A stretch of DNA of 64,000 nt, taken from positions 272,790-336,789 of the forward strand of contig JBARXY010000004.1 of the NCBI GenBank assembly GCA_049647585.1. Direction: 5' to 3'. Each line of letters starts with the position of its first letter. Position 1 is the stretch's first letter. Below are positions 26,110 through 34,127 of the stretch, piece by piece. This DNA is from JAGQSZ01 sp049647585 (lineage in GTDB: Bacteria; Actinomycetota; Acidimicrobiia; Acidimicrobiales; Microtrichaceae). The notes below the pieces were generated by a model, which saw only the letters and a list, made by a program, of their open reading frames with translations, did not search any database and was not told the DNA's origin. Both the position numbers and the translations under genes were made by a program.

Positions 26110-27051
26110 TCAAACACCTCCGGCCGCGGACCCTCCGGCCGCGGACCCGCCGCTCGGCATCCCGCCGCTCAGCAATCCGCCGCTCAGCAATCCGCCGAGC
26201 ACCGAGTCCATCTGCAGTGAGGTGAGCGTCGACCCTCCGTCGATTACGAGGTTCTGGCCCGTCATGTAACTGGCGCGTTCGGAAAGCAGAAATGCGGCAA
26301 GGTCGGCGACTTCTTCCGCAGTGCCGGGCCGGGCCAACGGGGTGCCGGCTTCAATCGCGTCAAGAGACTGCGGGTCGGCGGCCAACATCTCATTTAGAGG
26401 CGTTCTGATGAAGCCCGGCGAGATGCAGTTGACCCGGATATCGGGGGCCCACTCCAAGGCCCCGGACTGCGAAAGCGCTATGACAGCAGCCTTTGCCGCC
26501 GAGTACGGAGCTTCGCCCCTCGTCGGACGTACTGCTGAAACGCTCGCGATATTGACGATCGAGCCGCCCCCGGCCTGCCGAATCAGAGGTGCAGCAGAGC
26601 GCATTCCGAAATAGGTTCCCAGCAGATTCACACGAACGATCAGATCGATCTCGCGGTCGGTGTAATCCTCAAACGGCTTCAGGTTGCCGACGCCAGCGTT
26701 GTTGACAAGACCCCTCAGGCCGCCAAGTTCTGCCGCACCTCGCTCCAACTCCGCGCCAAGAGATGCGCTGTCACCGACATCGGCCACCAACGCGACACCA
26801 CCAACTGCATCGGCAACAGCGCCCGCTCGGTCGTCTCGACGATCCAGCACCCCGACCCGGATGCCATCCGAGGCAAGACGCTCGCAGATCGCCCGGCCTA
26901 TGCCGGAGCCGCCGCCGGTGACGATCACGCCGCCTAGCGGCTCCCTTGAGGACGCTCCGCCGCCCTGCGTGTCCGAGTCCCCCGCCGTGTCCCCACCTTC
27001 ATTCGCATCCGGATTCGCATCCGAATCCGCAACCGACGCTCGGCCGCTCAC
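26110..27051 (-). CDS. Short-chain dehydrogenase/reductase with repetitive tails
   Basis: A 313-aa SDR. It has VTGGGSGIG for NAD(P), VADVGD, NNAG in LVNNAGVGNLKP, the catalytic Ser in NIASVSAVRP, Tyr-x3-Lys in YSAAKAAVI and the C-terminal YMTGQNLVIDGGS. The start is GTG 27051, overlapping the EthD-protein stop by 4 bp (GTGA). Two low-complexity tails frame the enzyme: an N-terminal Asp/Gly-rich tract (SDANPDANEGG) and a C-terminal Gly/Ser/Leu repeat (LLSGG units, then SAAGG), both from tandem DNA repeats. The tails are unusual for the family. Substrate unknown. Confidence 0.87.
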   Translation of the reverse strand: MSGRASVADSDANPDANEGGDTAGDSDTQGGGASSREPLGGVIVTGGGSGIGRAICERLASDGIRVGVLDRRDDRAGAVADAVGGVALVADVGDSASLGAELERGAAELGGLRGLVNNAGVGNLKPFEDYTDREIDLIVRVNLLGTYFGMRSAAPLIRQAGGGSIVNIASVSAVRPTRGEAPYSAAKAAVIALSQSGALEWAPDIRVNCISPGFIRTPLNEMLAADPQSLDAIEAGTPLARPGTAEEVADLAAFLLSERASYMTGQNLVIDGGSTLTSLQMDSVLGGLLSGGLLSGGMPSGGSAAGGSAAGGV

Positions 27052-27419
27052 TTGTCGGCCATCAATCGCTGTGATCCGTCGATCACCACGTGAGGCTCCT
27101 CGGTGATGACGAATTCGACCCGGTCCATGTCCAACATCCGTTTCTCGTCCGGCGCGATCAGCTCTGCATATGCAGGCTCGGAAATGAATCCCACGAAGTC
27201 GTCGATGGAATTGAACCATTGGACGGCTACCCCATCCACACCCTCGCTACCCGAGATCTGTTCGGGGCGATGTCGAACATGTTGCTCGTAACGAACGATA
27301 TGTCGAGCAAGCGTCGGCTCGTCCCGAATGAGGGGGCCGTGTTTCTCGCGCCAGTGGGTCACGAACTCCTGGAAACTCAACTCCGGATTGCGCCTCAAAA
27401 ATGCGAAGAGCTTGACCAT
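27048..27419 (-). CDS. EthD-domain protein
   Basis: A 123-aa ferredoxin-like (dimeric alpha-beta barrel) protein with EthD landmarks: MVKLFAFLRRNPELSFQEFV, HWREKHGPLI and the C-terminal VEFVITEEPHVVIDG. EthD-like proteins accompany oxidative catabolic systems, but their catalysis is mostly undefined. The start at 27419 has GGGGG upstream. It is translationally coupled to the SDR, suggesting a joint role. Confidence 0.87.
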   Translation of the reverse strand: MVKLFAFLRRNPELSFQEFVTHWREKHGPLIRDEPTLARHIVRYEQHVRHRPEQISGSEGVDGVAVQWFNSIDDFVGFISEPAYAELIAPDEKRMLDMDRVEFVITEEPHVVIDGSQRLMADK

Positions 27420-27577
27420 GCATCCCCCTTTTGTGGTGGCCATGCGGCCGGCGTGCAGCGACTCACACTGAGCGTGGCAATAGTTACAGGCTCGGCCACC
27501 CTCACGTGGCAACTTCACTTCACAAGTCGCCAGAAGTGGACTGCAACCACAGGAAAAGGCCGATATTGTCGAGCGGC

Positions 27578-28030
27578 ATGGCGCACGCACCTGATCGACT
27601 CGAGAAGATTCGCAGCATCTCGATATTCGCGGGGTGCACGACCAAAGAACTCGAAGAGATCGATCGTCTTGCCGACGAGGTCAGCATCGAGGCTGGTCGG
27701 ACGATCATCCGACAAGGAGAACTCGGACAGGAGTTCGCCATGATCGTCAGCGGCGAAGCGGACATCGTCAAGGACGGCGTGACAGTCGCAACGATCGGCC
27801 CGGGCAGCTACTTCGGCGAGGTAGCGCTACTCGATGCAGTGGCCAGAACCGCTTCGGTCGTCGCAAAGACGGACCTGAAGCTCGAAGTCATCGATCGCCG
27901 GGGTTTCAACACGCTCCTTGACGATCTACCCCAGCTCTCGAGGTCGATGCTGCGCGGCCTCGCCAGGCGAATCAGCGAACTCGACGAGGCGATGGACCAA
28001 CTCAAGCTCGAAGCTTCGCAGGCCAAATGA
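27578..28030 (+). CDS. Cyclic-nucleotide-binding-domain protein
   Basis: A 150-aa single CNB domain. IFAGCTTKELEEIDRLA begins the fold, followed by the beta-barrel GRTIIRQGELGQEFAMIVSG and the phosphate-binding cassette GPGSYFGEVALLDAVARTAS, where FGE and R-T-A-S are the typical cyclic-nucleotide contacts. There is no DNA-binding helix-turn-helix after it, only an amphipathic helix (RISELDEAMDQL), so it is not a full Crp/Fnr regulator. Its stop overlaps the next gene's ATG (ATGA), coupling it to a small lipoprotein. Confidence 0.88.
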   Translation: MAHAPDRLEKIRSISIFAGCTTKELEEIDRLADEVSIEAGRTIIRQGELGQEFAMIVSGEADIVKDGVTVATIGPGSYFGEVALLDAVARTASVVAKTDLKLEVIDRRGFNTLLDDLPQLSRSMLRGLARRISELDEAMDQLKLEASQAK

Positions 28031-28395
28031 ATCCCCGACACCCTTTGCGCCAAGAGCGGTACCAGGGACGACGTGGATCACGATTTTTGCTTCTCCTCGC
28101 AATGACCACATCGGCACTACTGACGTCGTGTGGCAGCGACTCCGGAACAACCGGGCTGGAATCCTCCACCACGAGCACCGCAACGAAGTCGACTGTTCCG
28201 TCGTCCTCCCCCAGCGACAAGTCGATCGATGCCCTGGTTGAGACCTTCACAAAGCTCGGTTTCAACGAGACCCAGGCCCGCTGCCTGGTGGACAACATGG
28301 ACGATCTCTCATCCAATATCGGCTCGACCGACACTCTCTCTCCGAAGGACCAGTCGACCATCGAAGAGCTCATGAAGAGTTGCGGCCTGTCCTGA
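28027..28395 (+). CDS. Small predicted lipoprotein
   Basis: A 122-aa protein with a basic N-terminus, a hydrophobic segment (FLLLLAMTTSALLTSC) ending in a lipobox cysteine, a Ser/Thr linker and a C-terminal region of about 60 residues with two cysteines (ARCLVDNMDDL and MKSCGLS). This end resembles short helical domains seen in other actinobacterial lipoproteins (F-x-x-x-G-x-x-x-x-x-A-x-C-L). It is coupled to the CNB protein by a 4-bp overlap. Function unknown. Confidence 0.78.
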   Translation: MNPRHPLRQERYQGRRGSRFLLLLAMTTSALLTSCGSDSGTTGLESSTTSTATKSTVPSSSPSDKSIDALVETFTKLGFNETQARCLVDNMDDLSSNIGSTDTLSPKDQSTIEELMKSCGLS

Positions 28396-28725
28396 CTCCG
28401 ACTGCACGTCCGGGCAGATCGAACCCAGTGCTCCGAGTCGGAACCGTTGGCTCTGTGCCCGACTCCAACGTCAGGCGATTTGGTCCTGCCCCCTCCTGCA
28501 CTATGGTCGATTGAGGAGCCAGCGATCCCTGCACGAGAGACCACGAACCGGATCCTCCGTGTTCATGTGATGCCCGTGCCGCCCGATCCCTGAATCCATC
28601 GAGTTCTGAACGGGCTTTCGCCCGGTCCGTAGAAATTGTGACGCGGGCAGATCTGAGACAGACCTACCCGTGATCAACGAATCGGCGCGCAGAGCTCGAT
28701 CCGCCCAGATACAACGGAGGTAGTA
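28396..28725. other. Intergenic region without a recognisable gene
   Basis: 330 bp between the lipoprotein and the cupredoxin gene. The only clear structure is a short hairpin CGGGC-tttc-GCCCG near 28612-28625, with no T-tract. The last 14 bp hold a strong ribosome site (GGAGG) for the cupredoxin gene. Confidence 0.5.
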
Positions 28726-29097
28726 ATGCGTATGAAGTCACGTTTACTCGTGGTTGCGGTCGCAGCGCTCAGCGCGATCGCCCTAGGAGGCTGCGGTAGT
28801 TCCGGCAGCGACGGTTCAGCAAAGGCGACGACCCCGGGTGCAGCCAGCACCGGCGAACTGAATGCCACGGTCAACGTCGTTGACAACGCTTTCGAACCCA
28901 AGACCATTGAGCTCAAAAATGGTGGAACCGTCACCTGGCAGTGGGAAGGCAAGGAGGTCCACGACGTGAAGGGCGACGACTTCGAAAGCGGCGAGCAGAC
29001 GAAGGGCACGTTCAAGCACACCTTCGACAAGAACGGCACGTTCCACTACGTCTGCACGATTCACTCGGAGATGAAGGGCATCGTCAAGGTTGCTTGA
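28726..29097 (+). CDS. Plastocyanin/azurin-like copper lipoprotein
   Basis: A 123-aa exported blue-copper-like protein. The signal peptide ends in a lipobox (IALGGC, Cys23), then comes a Ser/Gly/Thr linker. The cupredoxin domain begins at NVVDNAFEPKTIELKNGGTV. The type-1 copper ligands are all present: His79 (EVHDV), Cys110 (YVCTIH), His113 and Met116. It should act as an electron carrier or copper-binding protein on the outer face of the membrane. A GGAGG ribosome site precedes the ATG. A dispersed hairpin follows the stop by 3 bp. Confidence 0.92.
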   Translation: MRMKSRLLVVAVAALSAIALGGCGSSGSDGSAKATTPGAASTGELNATVNVVDNAFEPKTIELKNGGTVTWQWEGKEVHDVKGDDFESGEQTKGTFKHTFDKNGTFHYVCTIHSEMKGIVKVA

Positions 29098-29100
29098 GAC

Positions 29101-29147
29101 GAAGTGTTATCGGAGTGGTCGTCATTCGACCACTCCAATAACACTTC
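29101..29147. repeat. Dispersed hairpin repeat, copy 2
   Basis: Arms 29101-29121 and 29127-29147 pair at 20 of 21 positions around the loop TCATT. The core GAGTGGTCG / CGACCACTC and the flanks match the hairpin at 32-76, including loop length. It fills the space between the convergent cupredoxin and meaB genes exactly, so it may serve as a bidirectional transcript end, although it lacks T-tracts. Confidence 0.85.
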
Positions 29148-30245
29148 TCATGGATCGCCGGCGCTAAGGCCCGCAATGATCTCCGAACCGAAGCGTTCCT
29201 GGGCACGGTCATAGCCGCCCGAGTCCTTCAGGAACGATCCAGCACCCCCGAGCGGTCCAAGTAGGTACTCACTGCCCACCCGGCCCCACTCGTCATCGAC
29301 CCAGCGCTCGAAGAAGTACGGCTCCCGGTCTCGCAGAGTCAGCGGTCCTGGCGCTCGGATTGCCCCGAGCATGTCTGCCTCGAGTGGTTCCAGACCCTCG
29401 CCGGAGATCGCGCTGGTGCGAAAGATCGGCGGCTCCGTCTCATCAAAGGGGCGGGCCAACCACATGCTTGCGTGCAGTTGGTGGTAGCTGAGATCCGAAC
29501 TCGGCTCGTCGGACTTGTTGAGGATGAAGACGTGTGGAACCTCGACGATCCCGGCTTTGAGGAACTGGACCTCGTCGCCACCGAGCGGCTGCAGAACCAG
29601 GTACACGCGATCGGCTAGGTGACGGATGTCGGCCTCGCTCTGGCCGATCCCGACCGTCTCGATCAGCACGCAGTCGAATAGCCGCGTAAGCAAGCGACAA
29701 ACCTGAAAGCTCGACGGCCCCAGGCCGCCCAGGTCCGTAGCCGAGGCCTGGCTCCTGAAGAACAGACGACGCTCGTCTGGAGTAAAGCGCATGCGGGTCC
29801 GGTCACCGAGCAGTGCCCCTCCAGAGACATGGCTCGAGGGGTCGACCGCAACAACCGCCAGTGACAGCTCGGGGTCCCGCTGGAGGAGGTCCACGGTGAG
29901 CCTGGAAAGAAGTGTCGACTTGCCGGAGCCCGGTGTCCCTGTGATTCCGAGCACAGTTCCGCTCGGGTTGCCGAGCGGCCGGTCCCCCGGCTGGGCGGGC
30001 GCCGTGTCGGGCTTCGGACCAGCGGGCTTCGGACCAGCGGGCTTCGGACCAGCGGGCTCCGGACCAGCGGGCTCCGGACCAGCGGGCTCCGAGCGGATAG
30101 GCGCCGCGTCGAGCAGGTCGAGTACGGCCGCCCTTTTGGCGGCCGCCTCGGGGCGTCGATCCTCGAACAGCGAGATCAGCTTGGAGACGGCGAACTTGTC
30201 CAGGTCGAGTGCCCTGGCAACCAGGCCCTCGTGGTCCGAACTCAC
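29148..30245 (-). CDS. meaB: MeaB/ArgK-type mutase chaperone GTPase
   Basis: A 365-aa G3E-family GTPase that loads and protects B12-dependent acyl-CoA mutases. The P-loop GTPGSGKST is near residue 101, with AVVAVDPSSHVSGGALLGDR, IETVGIGQSE (switch region) and FILNKSD as the base-recognition motif. Between the N-terminal helices and the P-loop lies an insert of about 30 residues of repeated PAGPx, encoded by perfect 15-bp repeats, that normal MeaB lacks. The GTG start overlaps the mutase stop by 4 bp (GTGA), so the two are coupled and surely act together. Confidence 0.93.
   Translation of the reverse strand: MSSDHEGLVARALDLDKFAVSKLISLFEDRRPEAAAKRAAVLDLLDAAPIRSEPAGPEPAGPEPAGPKPAGPKPAGPKPDTAPAQPGDRPLGNPSGTVLGITGTPGSGKSTLLSRLTVDLLQRDPELSLAVVAVDPSSHVSGGALLGDRTRMRFTPDERRLFFRSQASATDLGGLGPSSFQVCRLLTRLFDCVLIETVGIGQSEADIRHLADRVYLVLQPLGGDEVQFLKAGIVEVPHVFILNKSDEPSSDLSYHQLHASMWLARPFDETEPPIFRTSAISGEGLEPLEADMLGAIRAPGPLTLRDREPYFFERWVDDEWGRVGSEYLLGPLGGAGSFLKDSGGYDRAQERFGSEIIAGLSAGDP
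30010..30093. repeat. In-frame 15-bp tandem repeat inside meaB
   Basis: Five complete copies and one partial copy of a 15-bp unit (GGCTTCGGACCAGCG; the last copies have CTC for TTC) encode PAGPK/PAGPE repeats. The units are almost identical, so the array is probably recent and length-variable between strains. Because the unit is 15 bp, changes in copy number keep the frame. Confidence 0.9.
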
Positions 30246-32299
30246 GCGCCGGCCGCTCGCTCTTCGACAACCCCGGTGATCGACTCCATCACGTCGATGA
30301 GTTCGTAGTCGGAGGGCGTGAAGATGCGCTTGACCCCTAGCGAGTAGAGCTTCTCGAAGTCCGCAGGCGGGATGATCCCCCCGACGACGACATCGATGCT
30401 GTCGGCCGCTCCGTACTCACGCAGCTTGTCGAAGATCTGGCTGGTCAACTCGATATGGGATCCGCTGAGGACAGACGCTCCGATCACATCGGCGTCCTCC
30501 TCGACCGCTGACTGGACGATTTCATCGGGACTCAGCCTTATGCCCGAGTAGATGACGTCGTAACCGACGTGGCGAGCCGATACGGCAATCACCTCTGCAC
30601 CGTTCGAGTGGCCATCAAGGCCGGGCTTGCCGACAACGAGCCGCGGTCGGTGGCCCAGCTCGTTGGTCAGCGTTTCGACTCGTGAGCGGAGAGCGGCGAC
30701 GCTGCTTCCGCCCAGACCCAGGCTCTGACCGTCGACCCCGGTAGAGGGCCGGTACTCACCGAAAACGTCGCGCAGTGCGCCTGCCCACTCTCCGGTGGTG
30801 ACTCTTGCCAGTGCACATTCGATCGACGCCTCCATCATCGACTCGCCGCTGACCGCGGCGGCCTTGAGCGCCTCGATGGCTTTCGCTGCACGTTCTGCGT
30901 CGCGCCCGCTGCGGGTCCGCTCCAGGCTCTCGATCGCGTCACGAGCGGCTGACTCGTCGACACTGAAAATGCCGCCGTCGTCGCCACCGAGCAGGGGCGA
31001 GTCGATTCCGTCGGTCCACTTGTTGAGCCCGACCACGATCTGGTCACCCGTGTTGATGTTGCTCATCCGTGCAGACATGGATCGCACGAGGGCCGACTTC
31101 ATGTAGCCAGATTCGATAGCCGGAATGACGCCACCCATTCCCAGGATCTTGTCGATCTCTTCGCGTGCGTCGCGCTTGAGTTCGTCAACCTTTGAGCGGA
31201 CAACTACAGAGCCCTCGAACAGGTCTGGGTATTCCAACAGATCAGTTTCGTAGGCAAGTATCTGCTGGAGCCGCAGTGACCACTGCTGATCCCACGGGCG
31301 CGGCAGGGACAGCGCCTCGTTCCATGCCGGCAGCTGAATGGCGCGCGCACGGGCATCGCGACTGAGGGTCACGCCCAGGGTCTCGATCAGGATTCTCCAG
31401 GCATTGTTCTCGGGCTGGCTCTCGGTGAGGCCGAGAGAGTTGACCTGAACGCCGTAGCGGAATCGACGATATTTCTCGTTCTTAACTCCGAAGCGGTCGC
31501 GCGTGTACTCGTCCCACAGTTCGCCGAAGGCGCGCATCTTGCACATCTCTTCGACGAAACGGATACCCGAGTTGACGAAGAAGCTGATCCGTCCGACAGC
31601 ACGCTCGAACTGGTCCTCGGTGAATTTGCCCCGCTCGGCGATCAGGTCGAGAAGGCTGATCGCATTCGCCAGGGCAAAAGCGAGCTCCTGGGTCGGCGTC
31701 GCGGCCGCTTCCTGAAGGTGGTACGAGCAGATGTTGGACGCGTTCCACGAAGGAATCTCCTCGAGGCAGAACTCGTACATCTCGGCGATCAGTCGCAGGC
31801 TCTGCTCGGGCGGGAAGATGTAGGTGCCTCGGGCCAGATACTCCTTGATCAGATCGTTCTGGGTGGTTCCGGTCAGCTCTGTCAGATCGACTCCGCGCTC
31901 GCGGGCGAGGGCCACATACATGGCCAGCAACCACATCGCGGTCCCGTTGATCGTCATCGAGGTGTTCATCTTCTCGATTGGAATCTGGTCGAACAGGACG
32001 TGCATGTCGTCGAGGGAGTTGATCGGAACGCCGACCTTGCCGATCTCGGGCCGGGCGATCGGGTCGTCGGAGTCGTATCCGCACTGGGTCGGCAGGTCGA
32101 ACGCGATCGATAGCCCCGTCTGCCCCTTCGACAGGTTGGACCGGTACAGCTCGTTCGACGCCTTGGGGCTGGAGTGGCCCGAGTAGGTGCGGATGATCCA
32201 GGGCCGGTCTCTTATGGCCTTGCCCTCGCCATCCGCTATCTGGTGCGCCGCCACACCGCCGGTCGGCTCGGAGTTGTCATTCTGTGTCTCGTCGTCCAT
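30242..32299 (-). CDS. ecm: Adenosylcobalamin-dependent acyl-CoA mutase, ethylmalonyl-CoA mutase-like (MeaA)
   Basis: A 685-aa fused mutase: a substrate-binding TIM barrel, then a B12-binding domain with D-G-H at about residues 560-562 (PGLDGHSNGAE) and the later GGIIPPAD. Fusion in one chain plus RPWIIRTYSGHSSP, SIAFDLPTQCGYDSD, GTTQNDLIKEYLARGTY and FRYGVQVNSLGLTESQPENN match MeaA/ethylmalonyl-CoA mutases better than classical MutB as I recall them. It would convert ethylmalonyl-CoA to methylsuccinyl-CoA, but methylmalonyl- or another acyl-CoA cannot be excluded. It overlaps meaB. No crotonyl-CoA carboxylase/reductase gene is in the window. Confidence 0.88.
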   Translation of the reverse strand: MDDETQNDNSEPTGGVAAHQIADGEGKAIRDRPWIIRTYSGHSSPKASNELYRSNLSKGQTGLSIAFDLPTQCGYDSDDPIARPEIGKVGVPINSLDDMHVLFDQIPIEKMNTSMTINGTAMWLLAMYVALARERGVDLTELTGTTQNDLIKEYLARGTYIFPPEQSLRLIAEMYEFCLEEIPSWNASNICSYHLQEAAATPTQELAFALANAISLLDLIAERGKFTEDQFERAVGRISFFVNSGIRFVEEMCKMRAFGELWDEYTRDRFGVKNEKYRRFRYGVQVNSLGLTESQPENNAWRILIETLGVTLSRDARARAIQLPAWNEALSLPRPWDQQWSLRLQQILAYETDLLEYPDLFEGSVVVRSKVDELKRDAREEIDKILGMGGVIPAIESGYMKSALVRSMSARMSNINTGDQIVVGLNKWTDGIDSPLLGGDDGGIFSVDESAARDAIESLERTRSGRDAERAAKAIEALKAAAVSGESMMEASIECALARVTTGEWAGALRDVFGEYRPSTGVDGQSLGLGGSSVAALRSRVETLTNELGHRPRLVVGKPGLDGHSNGAEVIAVSARHVGYDVIYSGIRLSPDEIVQSAVEEDADVIGASVLSGSHIELTSQIFDKLREYGAADSIDVVVGGIIPPADFEKLYSLGVKRIFTPSDYELIDVMESITGVVEERAAGA

Positions 32300-32464
32300 C
32301 TCGCCCTCGGCCCACTACTCGACTCTGTCCTACAAGCCTGCACAGATCTGCCTTGCATGCTTGCGCCAAAACATCCATCTCAGGCGCCTATTTGGGGCAC
32401 CAGTGTCATACGACTTTCGACTCGAATCGTACTTGGAACCGTCGGTCCGGCCAGAAGCCGTCCG

Positions 32465-33409
32465 TCATCCCTGGAGCAACGGTGCGACCTCGGCGCCGAA
32501 CTGTTCGATCTGATCACACGTCTGAGCTGCGTCGATTCCCAGGAATTGGAGCTGGATCTGGTTGATCCCCTTGGCGGAATACCGCCGGAGTCGCTCAGCG
32601 ATCTGATCAGCCGAACCAGTCAGTGTGTACTCCCCGACTGCGATGTTCGGCGTGCCGACGAAGACCGGGCCACCAGTGATGCCGAAGTCGAAGCGATCAG
32701 AAAGTCCCGCCTCGGCCCGTTCGGTGCGGATCATGTCGAGTGCCCTGCTCATTCCCATCTTCGGAGGACCCTGTGGCAACCATCCGTCGGCCAGCAACGC
32801 CGCCCTGCGTATGGCCACCCTGGAGGACCCTCCGACCCAGATCGGTGGACCACCGGGGCGTGCAGGTCGTGGCGACACTCCCACGGATCGTTCGACTCCA
32901 TCATGACTGATGGTCACGTACTCATCTTCGAAGGCGCTGCGGATGAGGGGCAGAGCCATCTCGAGCTGTCGACCTCGGGAATCGAAATCGACCTCAAGCG
33001 CCTCGAACTCGGACTCCAGGTGCCCGGCACCTGCGCCGAGAATGGCCCGACCGTTGGTGAGCCGGTCGAGGGTGGTGAACGACTTGGCGACCGCCAGTGG
33101 GTGGCGGTACGGGATTACGTAGACATGGCTCAGGAGTTGGACCCGCTCGGTCTGCGCTCCCAGCCAACCGAGCGTTGCGATCGTGTCGTACCAGACCGTC
33201 GACATCTTGTCGTCCGCCGGGCGCGGAATTCCGATGTGGTCACAGACGCCCACGTAGAGGGCACCGGCCCGGTCAGCGGCCTGGGCTACAGCCAGCAACT
33301 CATCCGGACCGGCGGTCTGCTCCCAGGGCTGGACGAAGATCTTGCTCTGGGACTGGATAGGAAGTTGGAGACCCCAGGCAACTTCCCCGGGAGAGATAAT
33401 TCCTGCCAC
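32465..33409 (-). CDS. LLM-class F420-dependent oxidoreductase
   Basis: A 314-aa luciferase-like TIM-barrel flavoprotein of the F420 branch. It shows the N-terminal WGLQLPIQSQ strand, AADRAGALYVGVCDHI, LLSHVYVIPYRHPLAVAKSF, GRAILGAGAGHLESEFEAL and the PPIWVGGSS motif. Such enzymes transfer hydride to or from F420H2, with an unknown substrate here. The GTG start is preceded by GGGGG at about seven bases. It is separated from the mutase by 165 bp and lies in the same orientation. Confidence 0.9.
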   Translation of the reverse strand: MAGIISPGEVAWGLQLPIQSQSKIFVQPWEQTAGPDELLAVAQAADRAGALYVGVCDHIGIPRPADDKMSTVWYDTIATLGWLGAQTERVQLLSHVYVIPYRHPLAVAKSFTTLDRLTNGRAILGAGAGHLESEFEALEVDFDSRGRQLEMALPLIRSAFEDEYVTISHDGVERSVGVSPRPARPGGPPIWVGGSSRVAIRRAALLADGWLPQGPPKMGMSRALDMIRTERAEAGLSDRFDFGITGGPVFVGTPNIAVGEYTLTGSADQIAERLRRYSAKGINQIQLQFLGIDAAQTCDQIEQFGAEVAPLLQG

Positions 33410-33491
33410 CTGCGACCCCCTGAGTGCTCGCGCCGTACGGCCGTGATCCGCCTCTGGATCCGATTGCCGAGTCTCTCACGTCGGCCGGACC

Positions 33492-33980
33492 CTACTTGAG
33501 CGTTCGTCGGGTCCGGTCCTTTTCGGCGGCGGCGATCATCGATTCGGACGATGCCCCGTCGAAGGCGAACGCCAGGCCGATTTCGACAGAAAGCGACACA
33601 GGCTGTCCACCGATGTCGAGCGGCATGGCGACCGCGCCGCTTACCCGCTCCATGATGACGCCGGCAGTGGAAGGAGCGACCGAGGCGGCTGCCAGCAGAA
33701 ATTGGTCAGGCGAAACTTGGCCGAGCAGGTCGTCGGACCTGACGAGACGATCGAGACGCCGGGTGATTTCGATCAGGGCGAGGTCAGTTCCTTCAGCGTC
33801 CATCGAGTAGAGCTCGTCATGGCCCAGGAGTCCGATGCTGTACACCGCCGGAGGCTTCGGCTCGGGCCTGAAGCGATCGGTTGTGCCACCGCCCGTATCG
33901 CCGACGACGCCATTCGCGTTCCAGCGCTCGAGCATCCTGTCGAGATGCCCAATGACTTCATTTCGATCTGGGAGACCCAT
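33492..33980 (-). CDS. Degenerate GGDEF-like domain protein
   Basis: A 162-aa protein. LPDRNEVIGHLDRML matches the first helix of GGDEF domains (L-x-x-R-x-x), AEGTDLALIEITRRLDRLV the second, and PVSLSVEIGLAF the final strand. The active-site loop that should read GG(D/E)EF is SPDQF (LLGQVSPDQFLLAAA), so diguanylate cyclase activity is unlikely. It may be a nucleotide-binding sensor. ATG 33980 has GGAAGG at proper spacing. It lies alone between an LLM oxidoreductase and a thiolase. Confidence 0.65.
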   Translation of the reverse strand: MGLPDRNEVIGHLDRMLERWNANGVVGDTGGGTTDRFRPEPKPPAVYSIGLLGHDELYSMDAEGTDLALIEITRRLDRLVRSDDLLGQVSPDQFLLAAASVAPSTAGVIMERVSGAVAMPLDIGGQPVSLSVEIGLAFAFDGASSESMIAAAEKDRTRRTLK

Positions 33981-34127
33981 AGGTACCTTCCTGCTCTGAT
34001 GCTGTTTCGGCACGGTTGCGACTGAGGTTGAGACATATGCCGTTCCCGTTGAGGTTCGGCCCGGTCACTGCACCGAGATTCGGTTCACCCACAGTCGTTC
34101 CGACCAAGTTGACATTCGCAGGTCTGC

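Noticed and set aside
29101..29147. Ordinary intrinsic terminator
   Set aside because: No T-tract on either strand, and a sequence-related copy sits upstream of a gene at 32-76.
33492..33980. Active diguanylate cyclase
   Set aside because: The GG(D/E)EF loop is SPDQF, so the catalytic residues are absent.
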